Positions 45,841 through 58,863 of a stretch of DNA of 64,000 nucleotides are shown here, one piece after another. Source of the DNA: Symsagittifera roscoffensis (Eukaryota > Xenacoelomorpha > Acoela > Convolutidae); NCBI RefSeq assembly GCF_963678635.1, contig NC_087069.1, forward strand, positions 3,796,166 to 3,860,165, read 5' to 3'. The position numbers and the translations under genes are program-made. Positions within the stretch are counted from its first letter, which is position 1. Every line of letters begins with the position of its first letter. Under the pieces are notes generated by a model. It searched no databases. It saw nothing but the letters and a program-made list of their open reading frames with translations, and was not told the origin of the DNA.

Positions 45841-47900
45841 CTCGAAGACAGTTAAGTTAAAATGCCAAATTACGAATGAATTAGCTCATAATTAGTACTT
45901 TTAAAGCAATTTTAGCAAAACAAAATCCCATATGCTGGCCACCATTGCAATCTCACTGTAGATTAAAGATTTTTGGCTCGATTTCCATTTAGATTTCATA
46001 ACAATTTTGAATCGATAAACTGAATCGAATTGGTTTTATCATCAATCAAAGTCCTTTGAACAAATTGACGACTAAAAAGTGCGTTAAAAATATTCAGTGC
46101 TTACTGAAATAAATCAATTTTATAAATATTGGGTATTCTTCTAGATTTTTTCAAGCCACAATTTCTCAGTAAAATTAATAGTTATAGTAATGTTTCTTGT
46201 GTTTGCTATGTTTTGAATATTTGTGTTTTTAAATTTATTTTCTCGCGGTTTGTGTTCGGAAGCTGCTCGATATTTGTTTCATCAGCCTGAACAAAACAAT
46301 TTTGACATAAATATTGCTTCTTTTTGATATGATTGTTCAGTTTCTCGCTGCTGTAAATATGATATTACAAAATGGACATTTCAAAACTTTACAAGTTTTA
46401 CAATGATTTGATGCTTCTGGACGTGGGTAACCTATACCAGACTCAAGACATGCAACACTTTCGTTTCTAATCAGTTTCTTATCTCATTAAGTATGGAATG
46501 AACTTGAGAAAAAATGGAAGTGTGGAATGAACTTGAGAAAAAATAGGAGATTTAGATAGTCTCAAAGTTTTATAAGCAGACTTACACTAACTTTAAAAAG
46601 ACTCAAAAAATGATGAAAGTAAATAACCAGAGATATGCAAATTGTAGAACGATTGCATTTATTCTAAAAAAATCAGAGTGAAAGGGCTTTGCTGTTGCTT
46701 TGGGAGAATCAACCAATCAGAGTCCAGCATTCTCTAAAAACGATTTTTTTTGTTCAAAGGTTTCTCATTATTTGAACAATGTGTAACACAAACACTAAGT
46801 TTCCTCGAGTTATTTGCCAGTCAGAAAAATATATAAAATTTTCTTATAGATGAAAGAACGTTGGTTCTTATTCTTCTTTTTTTTCACAATTTTTTGGACG
46901 TGTATGTCGTCCGAATTAGAGCTCTCTGACTAAGTTCAGGTCTATTTAGGAAAACTTAATCAATCAAAGAGATTAATTTTGAACCAAGTATTGAGTATCA
47001 AAGATTTAACTTACTGCTGAAATATGTTTGACAAGAAATAAACCTTAACTTTATTAGACAAATTGAAATTAGTCAAAAAGTTGTATTATAAAAAATCAAA
47101 GACACTTTTTACTCCCTGCCTGAAACATAAAATTGTCAAATATCCCCAGCAAAATTGTTTTTCCTTTCTTTTCTAATAGAGTTTCAAAGTCCAAAATTGT
47201 GATTGATCAGGTTTGGAATAAGATTTCAAAAGCCTCGACTTTTCCTCTCAAATCTGCCTTGAAGACAAAGAACTGGTTCTTCTACTCAAAGCTCTGCAGT
47301 TTCGCATTGGTTATATTCCAAAAATTTAATTGACGTGATGAAAAGTTTGCAGAAAAGTTAATTTTTATAATTTTTTCTTAGTTATATTGTCAACGTTCGT
47401 TTTTCACAGCGAACAATTTTTGGTCATCAGTTCTTGTAATTTCTTTCGTGTTAATTTTTTTTTACAAAACTGAAATTTAAATTTTTTGAAATTTTAGCTT
47501 TTTTCTGATTGGATACAAAAATCTTAACTTTTATGAAATCTCTCTATGATTGGAAACGACAAAATGAATGAAATACCGTTAATGGAATTTTATTTTTGAT
47601 TGGATACGACTTTTATTTAAAAAAAATATATGAATGGAAGCTGAACTCTGAGTGAATATGATTACCGTCCATATACGGAAAATGTTTTCTAATTCGTAAA
47701 AACACGCGCTCGAGTTGAAGATACCACTCACTCTTAAAAACGAAAAAAACTTTCAGTTTCTCTTTAATTTCCCTCAACTACCTTCTCTCTCGATTCCAAA
47801 CTTTTAAAGTTCAAGTTATTTTACCTCAACTTCTTCCTTCCTCGGCTCTAAATCACTCAAAATTTGTATCTTTATGCTGTTGCTTATGTTTCAAACTATT
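45840..47900. other. AT-rich spacer
   Basis: No gene or clear element. A short direct repeat TGGAATGAACTTGAGAAAAA occurs twice at about 46495-46545. Confidence 0.5.
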
Positions 47901-47907
47901 ACTAAAA

Positions 47908-48351
47908 ATGACCTTCTCAGAGCAAAACAACAACCTCATGAACTCGGCGGAATTTTTGCCTGATCCGAAACAAATCCAAGTGCGAGAAACCGTCTCTGGA
48001 GTTTTTCTGGCAGGAATGAACTTCCAAATCCTAGTTTGGCACATGGTGGAAGCGATGCAAAGGGATTTCAATGAACATCATATGACGCAAGTACCGATCA
48101 CAGAGAACCAACTTGGATCAATGCGATTGACGATTAAAGTGACTGAACAGGTGGGAATGAACTACCTCAAGATTCCAGACTCTAGATATGTGGCTCAACC
48201 ATTCAAAGACTTCCTCTTTCCTTCGGAGGAACAGGACCAGCCAAAAACTTCTTCGCAAAAGGCGAAGATGAAGACGAACCACCTGTGATGAAGTTTCGAC
48301 CTGCTCTGCGTTCTATAAAGAATATCCAGGACTCTGGACAGATCTTTGATT
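47908..48351 (+). CDS. Small intronless gene, unknown family, apparent frameshift
   Basis: The frame 47908-48288 gives 126 residues with balanced composition (SGVFLAGMNFQILVWHMVEA is helical and hydrophobic; NQLGSMRLTIKVTEQVG resembles a strand). Near 48217-48224 the protein-like sense moves one frame back and continues as FGGTGPAKNFFAKGEDEDEP and PALRSIKNIQDSGQIFD to a TAA at 48349-48351. The shift falls beside CTCTTTCCTTCGG and could be explained by one missing T. As given, translation ends at 48288 with a lysine-rich tail; the other reading gives about 146 residues. No signal peptide and no family recognised. Confidence 0.5.
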
Positions 48352-48354
48352 AAT

Positions 48355-50200
48355 AACTTTTGTAAAAAACTGTTGAAGGTCATTTATTTCATCTCTTGTA
48401 ATAATTATCTGGTTTTCTCAATATCTTTTTAACTATGGGATAGATAATTAGGTTAGAGTAAAATATACCAATTGAATGAAAAAAACAACGAGAACATAAT
48501 TTAAATTAGTGATATATTTTTTTGCACATATCTTAGAGAAAACATAAAAGTACAATTTGCTGCTAATTTTTTGCATCTTGTCAAAAACGTTTTTCGCATC
48601 TTGTTAAACAATGAAACACTTTGCGTAACTTGTAGAAAATAATCAAAGTTTTTTTTGGCTTTTTCTGAAAAAAAAAAACTGAAATGCTTTTATTTTTGTA
48701 GAAAAAAGTCGAACATTTTAAAACCCTGTATCGTAAAAATCATTGCAAATTTTCTTGAACTGTTCATAAATAATTCTTATGCTTTTTTGCAAAATTTAAA
48801 CATTTGGGAAACTAATATTGCCATAATATTGATCAAAAACAACAGATAAACAATCTAAACATTTAAAGAATAGCGGTCAAAGTCAACAATAACAAAAAAT
48901 TTTAACCAATAAAACAACCTGTTTCTGCAATAAAATTTTTCATTTTTTGTTTTTTCATACAAAAAAATCTTGGGTTTTTGCAATGTTTTTTTTTAAAAAA
49001 CAAAGAAAAAATTTGCATCATACAAAAAAAACTTTCTATTCTTGCACCCTTATTTACTCAAAACCATTATTTAGTTGTGCAACAAATATTGAAAATTTTT
49101 TTGCGTTTTTGTTTAACGATTCAAAACACTTTTCACACCTTGTAAAAGTTTTAGTTAGTGTTTTGCATACTCGTGGAAAAAAAACTCAAGTATTTCTTAC
49201 TGCAAAAACTTCCCAAATGATTTCTCCAGTAGTTATAATGTTTTTTAGATTTTTTTTGCATTTAAACGAGTTTAGGCTGGATTAAATTAAGTTTGACAAG
49301 ATTTCTATTAGCAATCTTTAAACTAATAATAAGAAAGTTAGCAGAAAAAATTGATCCGGCATGATTCTTGACAGAGCTAAGAATGTGTCTTATGAATTAA
49401 TTAGGCTAAAAAAGTAATTGCACAGTAGAAAAGGACGTCGTTATCCACTAACTTTCTTAGAACAGTATAAATTTCAGAAAATTTCCCCAGATCTCACTAA
49501 TTTCTAAAGTCTTCTAATTGTTAGAATCTACGCTTCAACTCCTAGCATTTTAGATATTTCTAAAACCTATAAAAGTTCTTTAGATGTTGAACTAACCAGA
49601 ATTCCAGAACGAAATTTATTTTTCCTATCAAGCTGATGTGATTGATGATATAAACTGTCGTGTTTTTTTATTTTGCTGTTTTCTTGTTTTTAAATCCAAA
49701 TCAAGGTTGTGAAAAATAGGAATAGTTTTTAAGGAAACCCTTCCTTTCTCAGAACATTTTTCACAATTAGCTTCAGCTCATCAAGAAATCTTACTCGTCT
49801 TATTTTGAGCACACAAAGTCAACCAATTTGATGAGACATGATCTTTGACAAAAAACACTGGATTGCATAATTTGGACTACACGAAATCCCGTTACAGATA
49901 ATGTAACAAAATTCATAAATAACAAAAAATTTAGACTAAGTCACTTTTACATTATTAAAAATAAACAAAGAACATCTCATGCCCCATGAACAAAAAGACT
50001 AACTGAAGGCATGAAGTGCTAACTACAAAACGCTAAACGTACGAAAACGAAAAAAAAAAACACACCGAAATGTACATTTCTTTACATCAGCAGCTAATTC
50101 ATAAATTACCACAACATTACGACTAACACTATATAAAATGGTTTTTAACCAAAAAGCACGTTAATCAATTATGTTCACAGCCAATTCATCAAAAAAGGCA
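48355..50200. other. AT-rich spacer
   Basis: No supported gene. The ORFs (for example 48947-49285) are Phe/Lys/Ser-rich translations of A/T runs. Confidence 0.5.
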
Positions 50201-50286
50201 CAGGCTTACTGTCAATCAAATCAAGGTTCAATTTGTTATAATTGATTCCACGCTCATGATGAAGATCAGTTTCATCACCCATAAAA

Positions 50287-50643
50287 ATGAAGTTAGCCTC
50301 TGGAACACATAAAGTATGGATTTCGAATAGAGATAAAAAACACAATGAAATTTACCAAAAAAGGCAAAAAGTTGTTACAAAGACAAATTATCCATTCTCA
50401 AATACATTCACGCTATACATCATCATCAAGACTAAAGTAGGAACACTTGTATTAATCCCAAACATTATAATTCAAAAAGGAACTTCAAAAAAGCTACAAC
50501 CTATTGGACAAGGGCGATATCAGGTTATGGAGAAACCCACCGATGTCACATATAAACTTATAGATCACAACAAAAAAGAAAGAAAGCAACATAGAAATTA
50601 TCTTTTGCCATACTGGCCGAGAGAATACGCCCTCGCGAACTAA
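50287..50643 (+). pseudogene. Ty3/gypsy integrase C-terminal fragment
   Basis: The 118-residue frame contains VGTLVLIPN, KKLQPIGQGRYQVMEKPTDV, TYKLID and HRNYLLPYWPRE. This is the GPY/F-type module that ends many Ty3/gypsy integrases (usual form: LVL...KL.P...GPY.V...Y.L...H...L..Y). The catalytic DDE core is absent. It stops at 50641-50643. Confidence 0.7.
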
Positions 50644-52560
50644 CGCAGTTATTTTCCTTTACAGGACTACACATTGTTGACACAAAAACAGACAATTTTA
50701 ATCAATCAGAAACAGCACACTTCAACCATTTACCACAATCACTTGATCTACTTCAAAGTGAAAAGGCAAAAAGTTATACAAAACCAACAGTTCAAACACA
50801 AAGCATAAATCGTAAATTACAAGAAAAAACACTTAAACCTGAATTCAAATAAAATTCACAACAACGCCAATCATCCCGTCTTCGGAATCAACCGAGGAAA
50901 GTCTTCTCTATTTTATTTCCTAATCTGAAGTTTTCAAGGAAGTAAAATTCCAAAAACCTTCTAATTAATTTAGAACACCAATGACATTTTTAGTAAACAA
51001 CGGAAACACTGGAGGAAAATTTCTTTCAGAAAACAAAGATAGTACAAAATTACAAGAGCTTTCCTTCATTAATTACACGTATTTTGGTGCAATCTACTAT
51101 GATATTCACCTCGATATGAAACTAGATTACACAAAAAGTGGAATTTTTCCAGAAACGTCCCTTTCCGAATTAAAAACACTCCATCAACTATGTGAATTAG
51201 AACGAACGCAAATATAACAACCTCTCGCATTATTAGTACTCAAAAAACCTTACGCAGGATCTCCATTATCAGGCAGTCGCTCTAACTTTATTGATACTGA
51301 AGAAAACATTATTTGGTATTACACTTGCACTAAAAAAGTGTCACCACTCTATGTTTTTGAAGACAAAAAATGCCACCAACGTATATCAAAGTTTTATAAA
51401 AGCAAAGTACATTTTGTAGATATCCTATTACGCAGAACATAATGTTGGGATCAAACTGTCCCATGTGAATCTGAAAATAGCCAAAAAATAGTACAGCTTA
51501 ACCCAAATGAACATAAATATTATCTTTTAACTCCATAACCTACTTTTTTAATGCCACCTTTAAAGAATTGTTCACCTGAAAACATACGCGCAATTGCTCG
51601 TAACCCAAACAAAGACCTATAATCAATAGGTTTGTACTCAAAATTCGATATACAGCATCACGTTAGAACACAACAATTTCAAGATTTTCTCACTTAAATG
51701 GACACAAGTCAGAAACAATCAATCGATCAAAACCTACGAAAGGTCGCTGAAACAGCACGTTTTTCCGATATTTGTCAACAAGGTTTTACTGGAAAATTTA
51801 AAGACCTTACAGACTACTTGTACTTAAATGGAGAAATTATCGCCCACAAGATAATTCTCCAATTATTATTTTTTAGTTTTTTACACTTCAAAAATGAACT
51901 CCTATAGTTTCTGGGATGGCCATGCTCTATCTTAGCGACGTTGGCTGTATTATACGCAATTTGCTTTTTTATGTTTTCTCTTTTCATTTTTAAAAACAAT
52001 CAAAAAAACATGCGCAATACTTAGACAAGTCGGTAGATAAGCTAGCATAGTACGCATTTAATTTGCAGGTTTTTTAAAAATTTTTGCGAACGAAATCGGT
52101 TTAAATTATCCTTCCTGACGCGCAAATTACTGAATATAATAAAAAATTATCTACAAAATCAAACGCATATGAAACTCCACAAGAAACTACAAGTACAGTT
52201 TCTACAGCACCATCGCATATACAAAATTAAAACAATAACAACCCTTTATCATTAGTATCACAAAGCTATGGAAGTACACTTTCGACGTCCGAACGACCAG
52301 TACATACTATACACTTACAACATATCCCAAAATCTCAAATAGCACTCCAACAAACAAATATAGACGACACATGTGAACAAATTGTAGAACAAATTGTTTT
52401 CGTTCATAAAACAATCATCTTTCAGCACACGATGAGTCGAAAAGTTAGATCCCTCAACCGTTCCCTTTTCTATCCATCCAATCTCCAACGCCACGATTCC
52501 CTCATGTCAATTTCAGACCTCACCTCTTCTCTCGACCCCGTTTTATCTAACTGAGCACGC
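50644..52560 (+). pseudogene. Env-like region, broken by several stops
   Basis: Downstream of the integrase tail, in the position of env in errantivirus-like gypsy elements, protein-like segments run at about 50981-51217, 51220-51540 and 51698-51907, separated by stop codons. They contain scattered Cys, and the last ends in a hydrophobic Leu/Phe run that could be a membrane anchor. A Ser/Arg-rich piece (about 52430-52560) may be a cytoplasmic tail. The assignment rests mainly on position and is a decayed copy. Confidence 0.45.
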
Positions 52561-53417
52561 TCACATGGACTCAGATGATTCAAGTCAAACTGTTTTTAAT
52601 ACCATCTCCAATTTTAATAATTCCGATGTTCAAACTTTGAACCCAGTTCCACTAATTTTTCTGGAACGCTTTTTCAGCCCACAACTCCCTCTACCCCTGT
52701 TGAACCCTCTCTTTTCCTTCTTCGCACACCACCTACGCTAGCCATATGTCCTCTCTGTCCTTCAATGATTCCGATGTACCCAGCCCTATCACTGAAGATC
52801 AGCTCGAGCACAATTTAGAAGAATTTATTAATCACAAACAACAATTTTATGGCACAAAAAATCAATGAATAATTCATCAACTAACCCATTCAGCCTCAAC
52901 CTCAAAATTCTCTATTTATTCTTTCCACATTTCATCTTTACATGCATACAGCGTTTTTAAAAAACTAAAACACCCTAACACCACAACACAATATGTCATT
53001 AGTCGCCCGCACGCATCCCCACTTTATTCCCGCCACCCACATCATAATCACCCAGCAGACTTCTTAAAACATAATCTACCATCCTTCCCTCAAATATGGA
53101 GCCCAACGGGCCCAAAATATAAATGAATATTCCTATTCCTTAACCAACACTTTCCAACTAGAAAACGCCCGTACCATCATCTTTCTCCATACAACCCAAC
53201 GGAAAATAGTATCTGTGTAGAAAATATACACAATTTCAAACTTACCACAATCTTTATAACCTAATCCAAAAATCAAACACCGAATTTTCAGCCATTACCG
53301 AAAGAGTAAATATCATTAGAGAGCTTAAAAATCTTTGGCCACTGGTTCGCACTCAGCTTTTAGTAACACCCGACACCATAAAAAAAAAAATTTTCCACCA
53401 TTGATTTTCCGTGAAAA
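52560..53417 (+). other. Further coding-like relics, unassigned
   Basis: A 40-codon stretch starts at 52745 (MSSLSFNDSDVPSPITEDQL). Other plus-strand pieces are about 52980-53100 and 53280-53390 (VNIIRELKNLWPLVRTQLLV). They are protein-like but broken. They may be the remains of a second retroelement's gag region. Confidence 0.3.
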
Positions 53418-54819
53418 CGAATTAGTTGCTCAAAAATCAGCTGACTTTCACGTTTTTTGAGAACATGCAATACAATGTGAAAGAGGTTATGATGCACTGG
53501 CGCAAACTCTTGGCAGAATTACTAGAAAACATTTAGTCCCATCGGCCCATCTAAAAGAATTGGAGCAGAATTGCTTGAAATTGCCGCTTCATAGATCGGA
53601 GAAATTGTTAGTGGAAAAAACAATTCGAAACATTTGCAAAAAAATTTGGAAACAAAAACAGTTCGGAAACATTGGGGATTTGGAAAAAAAAACCTAAGCA
53701 TAAAACTAAAAGAACCAGATCCTTTTTTCGCAAAGCTTTATAACAGATTTTCGATCAAGTCACAATTTGGGAAACAATTTTTTCAACTTAAACCTGAAAA
53801 ATATTACCGGTAATTCTCTAGATGAAAGCAGTTTTGGGTAGTAGAAGAGTGAACAGTATTGGGGGATGGTGGCGGTAAACCATGTTTTAAGATGATGGCG
53901 GTCACCCATGTTCAAGACTATATGTTGCCGGTTCCACCAGGTATGCATTAGAATAGTGCAAAGAACTTCCAATGTTTGAGTAATAGACATTCAATATATT
54001 AAGCTTATATGTTTTGCCATGTCTTACGATACGAGGTTTGAGATGATAAAAAGTTTCATGAAAGATTTGGCGCCCAATTTTCCATGTATTCGGATACTGT
54101 ATAGACTTTTCTACGTATAAGTATTAGAAAATGAATTTGTTAGGATAAAGAATAGTTTGTCCAGTGTAATGAGATACGTTTTGTTTGATAATATGGTAAG
54201 TTTTTAATGGTAAACTACGAAATTAAAACTGGTTAATTTTTTGTGCCCAATCTCCCCATGTGTTAAGATAGGTTACAATTTTGTTCATTTTTGAATTTGG
54301 CAACAAAATTTTCATGTACTAGGAGCTGGTTTAATTTTTGTATTTTTCTAACGCGTAATGTTTCAGCATCTTGGTAGGAAAATGGAAAAAAAATGATTTT
54401 GCGAAGAAAATTCAAACTTTTGAAAAAAAAGTGCGAAAAAAATCATTTTTGTCAAATGTTTTGATTGATTCTCTCATAATTAAAAAAAACATGAACAACA
54501 ACAATTTGAGAACGTCTAATTGCCCATGCGTCTGAATAAAAGGGAAAATTTGTTTCAATTGATAAAATTACACAAAGGTTAGCCGTTCACTTACCTGAGG
54601 GTCAATGTGTGTTTATGATTCAAAATTCTGATTTGAGTCAAACTTTTTATCGTGACTTAGAAAAAGTTCAAACAGGGTTATTATGAGTAGAAAAGTACCA
54701 CATCATCCTCGGTATTTTTAGGACACAATAAGAAAATACTCCATGATGATACATAGTGATGTTATTGAATCGACATAGTTGGTGATATGAAACTAGTTTT
54801 TTTTGATGTAAGCTTCCCA
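53418..54819 (+). repeat. 1.4-kb repeat unit X, copy 1
   Basis: Begins CGAATTAGTTGCTCAAAAATC and is repeated 1,402 bp downstream. The first 200 bp encode a protein-like stretch (QCERGYDALAQTLGRITRKH, then LPLHRSEKLLVE). The middle carries two about 25-bp repeats of GATGGCGGTCA(a/c)CCATG (53864-53920). The rest is AT-rich. Confidence 0.85.
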
Positions 54820-56180
54820 CGAATTGGTTGCTCAAAAATCAGCTGACTTTTACATTTTTACGGACATGCAAAACAGTGTGAAAGAGGTTATGATGCACTG
54901 GCGCAAGCTTTTGGCAGAATTACTAGAAAATATTTAGTCCCATCGGCCCATTTAAAAAAATTGGAGCAGATTTGTTTGAATTTGCCGCTCCAGAGATCAG
55001 ATAAGTTGTTAGTAGACGAAAAGATTCGAACATTTGCAAAACAAAACATGGAAACAAAAACAGTTCGGAAACATTGGGGATTTGGAAAAAAATCCTAAGC
55101 GTAAAACTAAAAGAACCATATCCTTTTTTCGCAAAGCCGTTTTTTCATACAACATAAAATGAAAATAAATCAAAGTAGCCTTTTTTGCAACGGGATTTTC
55201 ACCAAATCTTTATAACAAATTTTCGATAAAGTCACAATTTGCGAAACAATTTTTTCAACTTAAACATGAAAACTATTACCAGTAATTCTCTAGATGAAAG
55301 CAGTTTTGGGTAGTGATGAGTGAGGAGAATTGGGGGATGATGGCGGTCAACCATGTTTTAAGATGATGGCGGTCACCCATGTTTAAGACTATAGGTTGCC
55401 GGTACCATTAGCTATGCATTAAAATAGTGCAAAGAGATTTCAATGTATGAGTAACAGACTTTCAACGTATTAAGGTTATATGTTTTGTCATGTCTTAGGA
55501 TACGAGGTTTGAGTTGGTAAAACGCTAAGTTTCATGAAAGGTTTGGCGCCCGATTTTTCCATGTGTTAGGATACTGTATAGAATTTTTAGAAAATGATTT
55601 TGCTAGGATAAGTAATAGTTTGCTCAGTGTAATGAGATACGTTCTAGCTGATAATATGGTAAATTTTTAATGGTTAATTATGAAAATAAAACTGGAAAAT
55701 TTTTGGTGCCCAATTTCCCCATGTGTTAAGATAGGTAATAAATTTGTTCGTTTTTGAGATTGGCAACAACGTATTCATGTACTAGGAGCTGGTATTGTTT
55801 TTTTAATTTTCTAAGATGTAATGTTTCAGCATCATGGTAGGAAAATGGAAAGAAAATTGAATTTTTGCACACACATTTCAAATGTTTACAAATGTTGACA
55901 AATGTTTCGATTGATTCTCGCATAGTTAAAAAAAATCAATTATGTTTTTTTCAAAGTAAGAAAATCCAATATTAGATTAAATGGTAGCATGTAAAGACAT
56001 TTACACACACTTTCCATAAAAAAACTGGACTTTCCTTCATTTCTCCGTCAAAACTTGGAAACTCGATAAGGTTCGGTCTATATTGAGCTAACAGGGGTGG
56101 TATATAGTGAACTGAATCTCTAAATAAAATCTAATAACTGTGCTAAGGTTTAGCTGTAATATATCTGAAACCTCCATTTT
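54820..56180 (+). repeat. 1.4-kb repeat unit X, copy 2
   Basis: Direct neighbour of copy 1, moderately diverged. Minisatellite at 55334-55390. It continues into the 892-bp array through GGACTTTCCTTCATTT and AACTCGATAAG. Confidence 0.85.
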
Positions 56181-57078
56181 CTCAGGAAAAATATGAAAAT
56201 ATCCTTAAACTTAGAGAAGAAAAGAAAAGACTTTGTTTTATTAAGACTTAGCGGCTGTACTTCAACCTCAGTTTTACACTTTTCAAACGTACGTTTGAAA
56301 AGTTTTGCTTCGTCCGAGTAAACGTACAATTAGTTTAAAATCATTTCAATTGATCATTTAAAATCATAATTATTGAATTTTGTTGAAAAATTACATGACT
56401 CGAATCATTCGGTTTCTTGGACAATTATTAAATTCAATACAATTTCTGGGAATTTCGACATTCTTGCTTATTTGAAACAAAAACCTATTTCATCTAACTG
56501 ATTATCAAATTTATCATTCTGGTTTTTCAAAATGGAAAATTTGAAGATGACATCAGAGACAATTTTCAAAAACAACAACTTTTAATTGGTAAAAGCCTTT
56601 CAATTTTGGTGGAATTTGGTACTTTTTCTCAAAATCCACAGTTTTTGTTTATTGATCCGCCTTAACACTGAAATGATCTGGGTGAAGGCTATGTACAACC
56701 GTATTAGAAAATGCTTGTATTTCAATTAAAACTTTTTCATAACTGCTCATAATCTCTCTTTTGCTTCTACTACGACTTTAATTATCATGATTTTTCACAA
56801 GAAGTCTCAAGTTAATTCCTGTTGTCCGTTTGTTAAGAAGTCTTCCTTTTCAACTAACTTTCCATGAAATTTTTGGTAGAACCCAGGAACGAAAGAGGAA
56901 ATAGTATCATTTGAACGAACCAGTTGCCGGCAGAGGTAAACTTACTGGTAAACCACAAACAACTGAGTAATAGTTTGTAACTTGTGCTAGTTTTTTTAGC
57001 TCTCTAATTGAGGGAGAAAATACAGCAAAATACCACTTTTTAAACCAGTAGCTATCACTTCTCTCCGATTTCTCACTT
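56181..57078 (+). repeat. 892-bp tandem array, copy 1
   Basis: Begins CTCAGGAAAAATATGAAAAT. Contains the 24-bp perfect palindrome of half-site CTTTTCAAACGT at 56279-56302. Confidence 0.92.
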
Positions 57079-57971
57079 CTCAGGAAAAATATGAAAATAT
57101 CCTTAAACTTAGAGAAGAAAAGACTTTGTTTTTTTAAGACTTAGCGTCTGTACTTAAATCTCAGTTTTACACTTTTCAAACGTACGTTTGAAAAGTTTTG
57201 TTTCGTCCAAGTAAACGTACAATTAGTTTAAAATCATTTCAATTGATCATATAAAATCATAATTAATGAATTTTGTTGAAAAAATTCATGACTCGAATCA
57301 TTCGGTTTCTTGGACAATTATTAAATCCAATACAAATTCTGGGAATTTCGACATTCTTGCTCAATTGAAATAAAAACTTATTTCATCCAACTTATTATCA
57401 AATTTACCATTCTGGTTTTTCAAAATGGAAAATTTGAAGATAACATCAGAGACAATTTTCAAAAACTACAACTATTAATTGGTAAAAGTCTTTCAGTTTT
57501 GGTGGAATTTGGTACTTTTTCTCAAAATCCAAAGTTTTTGTTTATTGATCTGTCTTAACACTGAAACGATCTGGGTGAAGGCTATGTACAACCGTATTAC
57601 AAAATGCTTGTATTTCAATTAAAACTTCTTCATAACTGTTCATAATCTCTCTTTTGCTTCTACTACGACTTTAATTATCATGATTTTTCACAAGAAGTCT
57701 CAAGTTAATTCCTGTTGTCCGTTTGTTAAGAAATCTTCCTTTTGAACTAATTTTCCATGAACTTTTTGGTAGAACCCGGGAACGAAAGAGGAAATAGTAT
57801 CATTTGAACGAACCAGTTGCCGGCAGAGGTAAACTTACTGGTAAACCACAAACAACTGATTAATAAATTGTAAGTTGTGCTAGTTTTTTTAGCTCTCTAA
57901 TTGAGGGAGAAAATGAAGCAAAATACCACTTTTCCAACCAGTAGCTATCACTTCTCTTGGATTTCTCACTT
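57079..57971 (+). repeat. 892-bp tandem array, copy 2
   Basis: Palindrome at 57172-57195; 893 bp from copy 1's palindrome. Confidence 0.92.
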
Positions 57972-58863
57972 CTCAGGAAAAATACGAAAATATCCTTAAA
58001 CTTAGAGAAGAAAAGTCTTTGTTTTTTAAGATTTAGCGTCTGTACTTAAATCTTATATTTACACTTTTCAAACGTACGTTTGAAAAGTTTTGTTTCGTCC
58101 AAGTAAACGTACAATTAGTTTAAAATCATTTCAATTGATCATTTAAAATCATAATTATTGAATTTTGTTGAAAAATTTCATGACTCGAAACATTCGGTTT
58201 CTTGGACAATTATCAAATCCAATACAAATTCTGCGAATTTCGACATTCTTGCTTATTTGAAAGAAAAACCTATTTCATCCAATTTATTATCAAATTCACC
58301 ATTCTGGTTTTTCAAAATGGAAAATTTGAAGATAAAATCAGAGGCAATTTTCAAAAACTACAACTATTAATTGGTAAAAGTCTTTCAATTTTGTTGGAAT
58401 TTGGTACTTTTTCTCAAAATCCACAGTTTTTGTTTATTGATCTGTCTTAACACTGAAAAGATCTGCGTAAAAGCTATCTACAACCGTATTACAAAATGCT
58501 TGTATTTCAATTAAAACTTCTTCATAACTGTTCATAATCTCTCTTTTGCTTCTACTACGACTTTAATTATCATGATTTTTCACAAGAAGTCTCAAGTTAA
58601 TTCCTGTTGTCCGTTTGTTAAGAAATCTTCCTTTTGGACTAAATTTCCATGAAATTTTTGGTAGAACCCGGGAACGAAAGAGGAAATAGTATCATTTGAA
58701 CGAACCAGTTGCCGGCAGAGGTAAACTTACTGGTAAACCACAAACAACTGATTAATAATTTGTAACTTGTGCTAGTTTTTTTAGCTCTCTAATTGAGGGA
58801 GAAAATGAAGCAAAATACCACTTTTTCAACCAGTAGCTATCACTTCTCTTGGATTTCTCACTT
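57972..58863 (+). repeat. 892-bp tandem array, copy 3
   Basis: Palindrome at 58064-58087. Carries an open frame at 58158-58370 (DILAYLKEKPISSNLLSN), also open in copy 4. Confidence 0.92.

Larger units (their letters stand above)
50200..52560 (+). mobile_element. Decayed Ty3/gypsy element with env-like region
   Basis: Integrase C-terminal tail followed by a broken env-like region, both on the plus strand in the usual order. No LTRs, protease or RT were found in the window, so the 5' two-thirds is missing or unrecognisable. Confidence 0.6.
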
